A stretch of DNA of 64,000 nucleotides from Syngnathus acus (taxonomy: Eukaryota; Chordata; Actinopteri; Syngnathiformes; Syngnathidae), in the NCBI RefSeq assembly GCF_901709675.1, contig NC_051089.1, positions 12,265,976 to 12,329,975 on the forward strand, given 5' to 3'. Of the stretch, positions 38,212 through 50,300 are shown piece by piece. Numbering within the stretch: the stretch's first letter is position 1; each line of letters starts with the position of its first letter. A program made the translations under genes and the position numbers. The notes under the pieces were generated by a model. It had not been told where the DNA came from and did no database searches. It saw nothing but the letters and a program-made list of their open reading frames with translations.

Positions 38212-38225
38212 CATTTTCACTTGAC

Positions 38226-39589
38226 ATCATCTTAGTGTTTGACACCTGAGGCCAAGAATGTGACTGTGCCGCCGCTATTTGTGTTGGATAGAGACAGAGC
38301 CCTGCCATGAATAATGTATTTGCTCACAGGTGCCACAAAACAATAACAGAGGACTACTTTTGTCTAAATCGTCCTCAACTCATCAACAGTTCCTTGGCAC
38401 CAAGATGGCGCACGAAAGCAGCAAATGTGAGTTTTTGTAGATACATCTAAGGGGTGTGTGTGAGTCTGTGTGTGGAGGGATCCAGTTATTTTGTTGTCTA
38501 GAATATTATCAACTATACTGGTTTTAAGTTGTGAAGAAAGACAAACATTCACCATTTGTTCATCACAACTCGACAAAGAACACTTTCAATGAGTAAATTA
38601 TGATGCAGAATTTTCCCCATTAATTTTCCAGTTAACCCTTAGGGGTCCTGTCCTCCCAAATTCAGCTAGTACGTGTCTTCAGTAGTTAGTCAATAATTAA
38701 TTCTTACACTGAAACATCAAATACCGCTGCTGTGTGTGAGGAGGGTGGGGTTTGGGCGTGGGGGTGCAGGAAGGATAGAAATAATAATTGATACCTTGCT
38801 TAATAAAGCCTTGTTCCAAATATCACAGACTAATCACACTCTTTCAAATTTGAATGAACACACCTCTAAAACAACATTTGCAGTCTGTCTAATGCAAAAG
38901 GATTTATTTGATTACCAACCAGTTTATAAGGCAACCACTTAATTGTAAGTGCTAGCTTGAACAAATTTTTTGTAATAGATTTAAAAAGGTGCGGGAAACA
39001 TTACTTAGATTAGATCTTTTGGTCCATAATGACCTTAGGGAAAAGCTTTCAGATAATTGGCAACAATGCAATTTTGCCAGTCTAGTATGCTCTGAGTTTT
39101 GCGACCATCATTTATAGCTCTAAATCTTAATATTTGTACCATAAGGTTGTTTTAATAAATTTCAGCCTCCGTGTGTTGCTATGGCAATCGCTCACCAAAT
39201 TCACCAACTGGCCTTTGCTGAATTTATTCTAGTAATTGTCATATTGCATCACTTTAAACAATCTGCATTCATTTTGTACATTATAGGCCTATGCTGCCAT
39301 CTAGTGTTGATTTCTTTAGTGCACATTTTTGTGTTGTAATTGTTGTAATTTGACTTTAAAACAGATTAACATTAGTAATTCATTGTTTTTATAAACAAAA
39401 AAATGCTCAATTTTAAAGAGACTTGTCGGCCTGGTATATAAAACACTTGGAAGATTGTTCTTTTTGTTTTTCCATTTCTTCTTCCATTTCTTCCTTTTAC
39501 ACGTTCAACTTCTTCACCCCCCACCATTAACTTTATTACTGTTCCAAAAATCCTGACTACCTGTTAAAATGAATCAGAAAATCTCATTT
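38226..39589. other. Tail-to-tail intergenic gap between scml2 and nhs
   Basis: I see no gene in this 1.4-kb AT-rich stretch, and no sign of rai2, which lies between SCML2 and NHS in human. Confidence 0.5.
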
Positions 39590-39600
39590 GTTTTCATTCT

Positions 39601-39606
39601 TTTATT
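39601..39606 (-). terminator. Candidate poly(A) signal for nhs
   Basis: AATAAA on the minus strand about 4.07 kb past the nhs stop codon, followed within 20 nt by an A-rich then T-rich sequence. Confidence 0.4.
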
Positions 39607-40844
39607 TGGTTATTTTACAAAAGAGAGAATTTCAACATTGTTTTCTTTTAAAAATGTATTTACAAGTTTATACAAAAATACAAAAATGATTCAAATCTGT
39701 AATGTCCTAGCTACCTTTAAACTTGGAGCTTCTTTTAAATAGACAGTTATGCTTGCGTATTTTCTCACATATATTTGAAAATTTTCAACTCTGTTTAGTG
39801 CTATTCCATACTGTACACCTTTGATAAAAAAATGTCCAGTGTCCGTCACATCTCAAAATCGTATGCAAACATTGAAACACTTGGAACAAAGTAGTCATGA
39901 ATTTAAGAACCTTGTTTTGTTGTTCTTGCAAGTAAATTGAGGTTTAATAGTTTTGTATATGACAGCTAAAATTGATTTTAAATGTCAACCGCACACATTG
40001 TCCTCGTCAGCCAATAGTGTTAGTCATTTATCCACTGAAATCAGAAATAATACAAATTGTGTCACTGCGCCGTTGGGATAAATGACGGGTACAGTATGGA
40101 AAAACAAACACACCAGACAGATCTTCAACACGTTCAGTGTTTTTTTTTGTTTGTTTGTTTGTTTTTGTTTCCCCCCCAATTTTAAAATAGAATTTTCACA
40201 GAGCATTCTTCAAGTGGCAGAGATAACCCATTCACATCCATTGTGTATAATATTAGTAGTTTCAAAAATAACAAAATTAGAACGACTGTTTTGCAAGTCA
40301 CTTTTGAGCCTTATATCGCCATTTTTTTCAAGCTTTTCTTTTCCAATTGAAAATAAAAGTATCTCTCACGTCAACTTTTGCAGCTCAAGCAAGACTAGGA
40401 CCCAGCACCACAAGTGTCTCGATTTTCCTATATACGATCATTTTCTTTTCAGTCTCTAAAACATATGATTGTCCAGTGAGTAAGATATACAGTACAAGAT
40501 AAACCCCTGTCGTGATCACAACTATACAGAACAGAATTAGCCAGACAGTTTGTACATCTATTGAACACACTATTGAACTTGACATTAGAACAGAAAATAC
40601 AAATTATTTTCTCATCTGGAGACATCCCTCAGATAAAAATAATCATATGGTGGTGTCTTTTATATCTTTCGTCATTTGTGTCTTATTGCATGCGATAGAA
40701 AACACGACAAATAAAAACAATGGTCAGGAACGAGTGCCATGAAGCCATGTGGGTGTCATGAATGTGAAATTCGTATGCGCAATTCACAGCTTTTTTACTC
40801 ACTCCAAGTTACACAGTGTCAGTTCTGCAGTTCGGGTTCGCTGA

Positions 40845-40959
<115 letters not shown>

Positions 40960-43671
40960 GCATTTGCAGTAAAACAATATGTTTGTTGAGGTATTCACAG
41001 AATACAGTGAATGGTTCCTATTGAAGTGCGGTCTCTGAATGTGAGTAATGTTTGCTGTGACAGGCAGGGGAGAGTTCAAGCTGTTAACTGATGGTCCTTT
41101 TTTCCTCTGCTAACACTCAAGTTCAAGTGATTCGCAGCGTGTATTGGAATGTGGGCTCCCTCTAGTGGTACGTGAAAGTATTACTGCCCAAGTACAGTTT
41201 AGTTGTATTTAACTTTGAAGTTGAATACATTTGCATTTAATCTTTTAGGTGCAATTTCATTTTACTTTAATGTGCAATATATTTTAATTGTCTATATAAG
41301 TTCGGGTAAATGTGCAAACTGTGCATAATGCTGACAATAGGCATGGCCCAATTACAGGTTTCAAGTGATGCCAAGGTTTTAAAATGTCACATTTTCAAAA
41401 CCACGTCAGTGAAGGCGAAGTGACAAGACCCATCTCATTTTGGGACCATTTTGGGTGCAAGCAGTCAGTGAGCCTGACAACGTTTGCCCTTGCAGAAAAA
41501 AATGTGGCTCTTTTGGGAATTTTTTTTTTGTACCAAGACTTGGTAGAGAAAGGCTATGCAAAACACACTTTTGAAGAGTGACTGCTGGAGGAGGCGGTAC
41601 TCCCAATTTATCACATTTGTGAGTGCCAGCGATTACTCAAATTCATGGTGCGCTTGAAAATAATGTTTGCAACCAGCCTCGAGAGCTAGTGTGTCTACGT
41701 TTGGTGAATAAATACAATTTATTTTATTTTTACGTTTACCAATTAACCAAATCGCATTAAAGCTTGTTTAAAAACAAAGTAAATTGAGATGAAAATGTTT
41801 TTTTTTTACTCCCAGAACAATGTTTTTTAGAGCTGTACTGTATATGCAAGACTGTGAAATGTTTTTGCTCAAGGTCATATTGTCAGAATCTGATACTGGC
41901 CCATGCTTTTAATTATAATAAAAAATATATATCTTTAGGAGTGGTACTAGTTGAAGAATAAAACCTGTCTGTCTTGTTTTTAATGAACACTTGGACCTAG
42001 TAGTGCATCTTAATGTTGGTCATGATGGTGGTACTTGGGAACCTAAGTAGTTTTTTTTTTTAGGTGGCACTTGAGTAAAAAGTTTGAGAATCGCTGCTCG
42101 AGGAGATTCAATAAATGCACTGATGTACTATAGGAAGGTAACCTTGAAATGAAATGGAGTCCAAAGGCCACAGCCAAAGAAATTATTTTAAAATTTGGGC
42201 AGTGTGTTCGACAAGAATATTTGTCAGGTTAGACAAAATGGTGCACACCAGTCACTGGGTTGAGCTCTCACCTGTCTGGTGCTACTGGGTCAGTGCAAAT
42301 GAAGGATAGGCAACTAGGAGAGAACAGTGTTCATTCTTAAGACTTGTATGTCATGTTGTCAGTGAGACCTGTTCTTCTTTGCTACACTCTTGTTAAAAAA
42401 TGTCTTCTCGTTTTACATAGATATGACTTTATATTCAATACAAATATACATATGGAATTTCATTATAAGATATAACTTCTTATGAATATTCTTGAAGAAT
42501 CATCAAGTGCAAAAGAGAGGTCGGTTATTGGAAAGCTTTGCGAATGACTCTCTGGTCAACCCGATTTTGGACCCTCTAAAGCATTTTCACCATTTGCGCT
42601 GAATGGTGCGTTTTAAAAACGCCCTATTTTCTACTTCAAGTTAGAACAGCATGACACGGTTCGTTTAAAATATGATTCTGGCCTGGGTCCATGTAGGGTC
42701 ACACTAAACACAGGCAAATCTAGCAAAGAAAGGCCACTGCGATTGTCCCAAAGTCTTCCACAAATGGACCCCTCGTCTATTATAGTAATGGGCCCCTTGC
42801 TCCTTAGAATCCCAGAAAAAAAGAATTTGGGTCAATGGAAATGTGTTACAAATCAATCAGTCACTAAAATTTTTCACAGGATAATTTTCCATATGATACG
42901 AAGGAACCACAAAAAATGTTGACAGTTGAGAATCTAGGGGATGTTTCCATTCTGGTCATGCAACATGATGAAACTTCAGCATAAGTTTGGATAAGTTTTA
43001 CAAAAATCCATGCATCATATTAAATTTTATAAGATCATTTCTGTTAAGAAATATGAGGTCGTCTTATGGTATGCTCCCTGGTGTGCTGATGGAAATCATC
43101 AAAAACTCGAGTTGGGAGCATTTTGTAACCTACGCGCAAGATAAACCTTGCTGCTTGTTTATAATGCAAAGTCTGGTTTCTGCTTTGGGCAGCAACAGTT
43201 GCAAGAATGTTACAATTTGTATGAATTTTTCATTTCAAAAGAAAGCAGTTCCTCAACAGCACACACACCCACACCAAACAAGACAGGAAGTACAAATATC
43301 AGTGACTCTTGCATGTGCTTGTACATGCAGTCCTTTCACAAAATGTCACCTTATCTTTCTTTTGCAACTTCATTTTGTATTCTTTTTACGTATATAAAAA
43401 GACAGTTCAATCAAAATAGATATTTTATCTATGAGGGATTTATTCTTTTTCCTATAGTTTTATGGTAAACATTTTTTTTAATGACTCTGTCATTCAGTTT
43501 CTTAGAACATCTGAAACCCAACAGTTCCATTGCAGTTCCTAATACTGGGCACATTTTAGCAACAGTCAGATTTTGGGGTGCATTAGACCAAAGGCATCAA
43601 GAGACACCCAATCTTATAAAAGTAGGAAGGGGCCATTTGAAAAAAAAAAGAAGAATATCTGTCAACTAATT

Positions 43672-44305
43672 CTATGAAGATCTGTCATCATGGGGACTTC
43701 CATCTGAGTTCTCTGTCTCCCCTTCAGAAATGGCTTGCATGGGAGCAGTGTAGAGGCGGCTACGAGTACTATAGCGACTACTGTTGGCTACTGGTGGAAC
43801 CCGAGAACGTCCCTGTCGAGATGCAGCGGTCATAGGCAGTATTTTGGGGGTGAAGCTCTCAGAGTTGGCCCTGGGAAAGAGGCCTGGTATCTGGATAGGG
43901 TCCGAGTTGGAAAGCGGTGGCTCCTGATGCATTGGGAGGTTCTCTTCAGTTTGACTCATACAACCTTCCAAGATGGATTCCCCGTGGCTCTTTGGAGTTA
44001 TAGGGCTCTTCAGAATTTCGGTGGCTGACATGCGGTAACTAGAATCAGATCTGCTGCCTTTCTTCAGCAACAATAGTTTAAACTCCTCATTGGATGTACT
44101 GGATTTTTTGGCGCTGCGGTAGATTGGAACAGGGACGCGTTGCGACCCGGATGCAGTGGCTACGGTGGCTGGGGTGTTGAGCGGAGGGGGCGGTGGCATA
44201 ATGGCATTGGTGACACTGTTCGGATTCACTGGTGCTGCCGGGCAGAGACGAGACTTCACGTTTAAGTCTCCCGAATCTTTGCGGCCCAGGACCTTTCTCT
44301 TGGAT
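43672..44305 (-). CDS. nhs: nhs last coding exon
   Basis: 634-nt coding part from (R)[16 protein letters not shown] to the stop TAG at 43674-43672. Contains [20 protein letters not shown] and the family's conserved end [20 protein letters not shown]. Acceptor TTTTTCCATTCAG. Confidence 0.97.
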
Positions 44306-47300
44306 CTGAATGGAAAAAGTCAGAATCAAGAAGCAAACAAAAAATACACATGCTATATTGTATTCATCTAATAGTAGTAATCTTTTTGCACATGAATTCT
44401 ACGGTAGTGTGTCGTGGTTGATTTACAGCACCTGTGTATCATGGCAAACAGATCCTCGGTTGTTCTGGACTTGTTGGGTGATGTCATTAGATCGTCATCA
44501 ACTTTGGCGTCATCCGTCAAAGGGGAAAGTGAGTTGTCAGTAGGTGTGGAATCTGCGACAGAAAAAATGTATAGCGCATAAAATTGATGTCTGATCATTC
44601 CCATTGTTTGACATGACACAAGCATACCTTTACTGAAATAGTCTTCTGTGTCAGGAGTGGTGGAGTCATCTTTATTTTCTTGTGGCAGCAGGTGATGGGC
44701 ACTTCTGGTAGCACCTGATGTCTCTTCCTCTTCTTCCTGCACCATTTGTCTTATCCTCCTGGCATCGCTGATTAGGTAAGGATGCGATGTCTCCACTGTG
44801 GTACCAGGCACTTTGACTGGACTAGTCCAGGGCCCTGAGTCCAGGTGGGATCCTCCTGCAAACTCGTAGGCTGGAGGGGGAGGGTGATCTATTCGCATGC
44901 CCACCCTGTGACATGTGGCCCTCTGGGATTCTTTTACTTGTTCTTCTTCTTCCTCATCATCTTCATCATCATCATCATCTTGGGAAAAAGAACACTCTCC
45001 CAAGATCCGAAACTCTGGGTGCGCGCGAGCTGAATGTGTGAGCCCTCTAAATTCTGTGTGTGAGCGGATATGTGTGTGTAGATCCACCGGTGAAGGGTGA
45101 GGGGCACGTGGCACTGGCCGATGCAAAGGCGAACTGTCATCTGAGAGTTCTGAAAATGGGTCCAAACGAGTCCTGAACGCTGTCATCGACCAGAAGGTTC
45201 CAGGCCCGTATCGATCTTGTCTAAGTAGTAGGCTTTCGTAAGAAGGAGGCCCGTCAGGGTGACGACCAGGGGGAGGTGGTTGAGAGTGATCAGGGGAGGC
45301 GGTGTGGTCCTGAGTTGGAGGTCTCGGGGGCGGTCTACGAGGAGGGAGCGGCCTGGTGTTGATTGGGGGCGGGGCTAGAGTCGCCCCGCTAGGACATTTG
45401 GGTTTGGTAACAGTTGCTGGTCCACTTGCAGATTCCAGGTCTGAGCTGGTCACAGTATTACTCGATTTGCTGACAGAGTGGAGCTGCACTGAACGTAGAA
45501 TTGATGGCGTTATGGCCAACATATTTGCGTTTGGAATCAAAGCGTTGGTGTTTGCGCATGGTGGGGGGTTGCTCGTTAATGTCTCATGGACCGACGTCTT
45601 TGTTCCTGTGGGAACAACATTTGCGACTCTGTGTTTGCTGTGGTGAAGTGTGTGCAGGTGTTGTGTTCTGTGCGTATGTCTGACATAGCCACTGTGAAGA
45701 ATATTAAGATCAAGCTGAGAAGGTGGCGGTGGGAAGTCTGGGTCTCTCTTGTAAGCAGACGCTATAGAAGTTCCGTCTCTCGGTAGATGTTGCAAAGATG
45801 AAAGAGAAGACTTTCTCTCTGGCACTCTGGGCTTCCTTTTGCCGGTGGAGGGGGACAGTGGACCTGGAAAGAATGCTGCTGAAGTTGAGGGCAAAGTAGA
45901 AGTTGGTGTTTCTGATTGACTTGAATAACCGCTGGATGGTGATGCCAAACCAGCCAACTTCTCGGGTGACCCGAGTTTAAAGTCTCCAGGCGGGTGGGGT
46001 GGACTAGCAGCTCTCGTCTCAGAAGACTGGGAAAGAGTCTGGGATTGCGTGTCAGAGGAGGACGAGCTGTCTGGTGACTTGACACAATCCATAACAGTTG
46101 TGCCTGTCGCCGTGCTTGAGTTTGACAGGGATTTGTACTCACAAGTGTTGGACTTTACCTCAGTATTGTGTAGCCAGAGGTCTGCATAGTCTGATTGCAC
46201 AGCTCCTTCGTCTTTAAACGAGTGTGTGTCTGCTGAGCTAAAGGACATGGGTTCTACTATGTCTACGCTTTCTCCTAGTCCCATTACCCATGTTCCCATA
46301 GGCTCTGCCACAAGACAAGACGTCTCCAATGGTTCTGGAATGCCTACCAGTTCCAGTTCCAACTTCATATCTGTGGAAGACAATGTCAGGTCTTGTTCAC
46401 TAACCATCTTTGGTTGGTCTTGATCTGCTTGTGTGTCCGTTCCTACGTCAACACTACTACTAGGCTCTTTCAGGGAGGAAGTTCGCATAGGTGGAGGAGG
46501 TTTTAGTTTGGGTTTCCTCAGTGGGCGACAGGGCCTCCCGAGCGTCATAGTGCCTCTTTTGTACTCAGACGAGGCTGGGGAGTAAACTCCATGGGAAATG
46601 GGAGGTGGTGCGACCATGTTGGATTGACCACAATCAGTCCCTTGGTCTGCATAGTTATATATGTAGTGTCCGCAACTCTTATTACTCTTCCCAAATTGCT
46701 CAGATGTACACAAACCCTCTGCATCAGATGAGCAATGAGAGCCAGTGTCTTTGTCAGCAATGTTGGTCTTTTCACTGAAACATGTTTGTTCTCGCGCTTG
46801 TTTGGAGCTGTAGTCTTGGCTTGGACATACGTTTTGGGTGTGGTCATGGTATTGGTCTGGGTCAAGCTGGTCCTGGTCCGGAGGATATGCCCATTCCCCC
46901 TCGCTAGCTGTACTGACCCCTGCATCATCCAGCTGATCTGTTGCTGAGGATGTGAATGAGCTTGACCTGTGGCCTGGTCCTTGAGGTCTCAATTCAGAAT
47001 GGTATGAGGGATCCAGGGAAAAGCCCTCATCCATAGCATTGGGTACGGTGTTGAGTGACAGCTCTGAGTCACAGTGAGACGAGCCTGTAAGTGGTGGAGA
47101 AGAAGGTGGGGGGATGGTTTCGGAGGTTTGGGATGGGCAGGTAGAACTGGATCCACTCCAATTGCCACTGGATGACTGATGGTCTTCCTTGGGGTCTACA
47201 TGGCTACTCAAGACTCCTGTTGTGGACACGGAGTGAATCGGGCTACTAAACGTATCAGAACTTGAAGAGATCTCGCAGCTGCCCATGTCAGCTTTGCGGG

Positions 47301-50300
47301 GCAAGCGAGACCGGCCTCTCTCCATCCAGCAATGTTCTGGGCTCCCTCCTCCCCGATCTCTTTCCCCAGATCGTTGCAACCGTTTTAAACTTCCTAGTTG
47401 CAGTGGCTCAGGAGCTGCCTGGTCATCTGTGCTCTCCTCTTCATCCTTCATCATCATCATCTTCAGCCTCGGACTCGGACCAGGGGGAATAAAGTCCTCT
47501 GGTTCATACGGTGACAATTCCTCATCCTCGTCATCATCATCATCGTAATTGTCATCGTCGTCCTCATCACTATCCATCAGGCGACCACCTTCTCGTGGAA
47601 GGCTGCGAGATCGCAAACGTCCAGTGTGGGTTGCGGTACTTGTGTATGTCGAGTCAGACTGATCACCAAGGGAAGAAATGTTGCCTGTCGAGTGGGAAAG
47701 AGATGCCGGTATTCCCTGATGGCCTCGTTGAGCTCGAATGCGTCTCCTGGAAGGAGCGGCTGTGCCTGAAGAGAATACCATGGGGACAGAGGGTGACATT
47801 CGTTACATCACTTGATTATGACTATCATTTGAATTCATGTGCTGGCGCTACAGTGAACCCCTGCATATTCACGTTTGTATTATTGTTGTTTGTTAGGTTT
47901 AACCTTTTTTTTTTCCCCCCATCTTTGTTGGTGGTCGTTGAATGCGCCTTCTGGACGAAGTAAAACAGAAAGTGGTTTTGCTTGTCTCGCAGTGCAGCTC
48001 CAAATAAAACGTAGTCTACTCACAGCATTTTCTTTTGAATGTAAATACCAAAGGATGAGTTTATTGCTACACCGTTTGTTTAACGTGCCACTATGCATAT
48101 TTTTACTAGCATGCTGTTTCGGCTAGCATGCCGGCTAATACTATTGTTGATTAGGCTCATTTATAGGTACTTTGCTTGTGTTGAATACATGAACTACTGA
48201 GGAGTTGTTTATGTGAAATGGATTCACATACTCGATTCAGGGTGTTGATGCTTTGCTAATTATTCTTTGTCTCGATTTAAAGTGCTTTTCCGCCAGTTTG
48301 TAGCATCTAACTGGAATACAAATCCCCTGTGTGTATGTCGGGGTGCGGGGCATCAATAAGTTTGCTTTTCGCCCAGGTTTACTACCCTCGTGAATAGTGT
48401 GGGTTCACTGTCCTTTAAAATGAGGATGGTTATTTCTAATTGGTGAAGCTTGCTGTTTGTTGTTTTGCAACATATGTAGCAATAGTGAAAGGTTGACATG
48501 GAATTATCCAGCCACAGTAAATTGATATGAACTTTTATCAGGAATTCTAATGTGGTGGAGTAAGCGGCTAGTTAATTTAACAACCTGGTGGACAAATGGT
48601 AAGGAATGACATGAGAAAACATTCAAAGGAACTTACATGCTATGAGGAAATCATCTGTTTGGCAGCCAGAGTCTCGAGTGTGGTGAAGGCGACCACTAAT
48701 TGAGAAGTCTTCGTGACACAGCGAGAGTTGGTGCGGATTGGCATGGACAATTACTGTCCGCTCTCTTGCTACTGGTGATTCATCTGAGTCTGAATGTAAA
48801 ATGACATAGCATGCTGAGTCTCAGTAATGTCATGTTAAAGTCACTTTCAACATGGGTTATGAAGGAGAGATGGTTGAACCACTAGACTGTAATAATGTGC
48901 TTTATCGTGTTCGGCTTTGTTAATTTTTTGGTGTTGTTGAGTCGCAAAGTAAAACTGTTGAGAGTATAACAAGACAGCTTTTTTTGCAGAAATATAGTAC
49001 AATGTACATCACAATTGTACATTGTTTTGGAAGACTGCATGCATATGAAAAAATAAATCAATAAAAAAAGCAAAGGTGGACCAGGAGATAGCTCAGATGT
49101 TTTGGTGCCCTATATAATTGACAAAGCTTTTCAGAGAAAATGTAGCAACATTTATTGCGTCTGTGGCACATTTAAGATCATGCATTGGTAGGTTTATAGA
49201 TTATTAATCATTTTAAAACAAATGTAAAATTATTTCAGAAAAGGATCCTGCTAACATATTGATAACCCTATTTAGCTGGAGGAACGCAATATTCGAAAAT
49301 GCTTTTTCGTAGTTCTACTATGGTGTACGGTTCTTTTAACTCAGGGGTGTCATACTCATCTTTGTTGCAGGCCACATCGTAGTTAAGATTACTACTAATA
49401 TATAACACTATATAAGACATAATACAAATAATAATACTCATTATCACATACACACAACAGAATTCAGTAAAGAAAATCAACAATTTTGAGGTTTTAACAG
49501 AAATTGTTGCAATATCTCATGGTTATTAAAAGGGAAGACAATTTTGTTTTGGTATTTTAACAAGTAACATTGAGTTGACACACATGATTTGCCTTTGCAG
49601 GCCACATAAAATGATGTAGCGGGATGGATCTGGCCCCCGGGCCTTGGGTTTGACACCTGTGTTTTAACTCCTGGTACGACCAGTGCCAAGTATAATAATA
49701 AAAAGGTTTTACTTTACCAACATATATATTCAATGAGATAGTATGTGATGGGAGTGGAGTTTTGTCTCGTGCAAATAAGAAAATGCTGCCATCTACATCT
49801 GGGTATGCCACATGAGTGCAGAAGTGAACAACGCTGAATCTGAATTAGCTCGTCACCAAATTACAGTAAGCTAGTCTTGTGTGCAGATCTGAGCATGTGG
49901 CACATGCAGCAGACGCATTGGCAAATATGCCCCCACCCTAGCCCCAAATTTGACCCATCTACTAATATTCAAGCAAATAACGCAGTGATAAATAACAAAC
50001 ATACCCATGTCCTGTTGTACTCGTTTGGGTATTCCAGTGATGGTCTTCCTCCTCCTCAATTTCCTTCTTCTCTGAAGAACTGACTGGGAATGCACAAGGG
50101 AGCACCGTGCACTAGCCTCTCTATCAAATCCAACTCCTGGGAGGGAAAAAAAAAAAAGAATGTCATTATTAAATATTTTCATTTTGAGGACATGCGATCC
50201 AGAAAATGAATGAATAAATGTACTATGGGTCACTGTAAGAAAGGTAATCAAATTTCAGGATAAAAGAATGACATAGGGTACTTGTTTTTATTGTTATTAA

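Larger units (their letters stand above)
35836..38225 (+). other. scml2: scml2 3' UTR (probable extent)
   Basis: No coding sequence. Candidate poly(A) signals are AATAAA at 36148, AATAAA at 37259 and ATTAAA at 38206. Which is used cannot be told from sequence. A 415-bp hAT-like element lies in the proximal part. Confidence 0.5.

Noticed and set aside
45356-46423. Several open frames on both strands inside the nhs giant exon
   Set aside because: They are shadows of the true nhs frame; only that frame matches NHS and runs through the exon.
47262-47963. Plus-strand open frames of 76-150 codons
   Set aside because: They are antisense to the nhs giant exon and made of its triplet-rich sequence.
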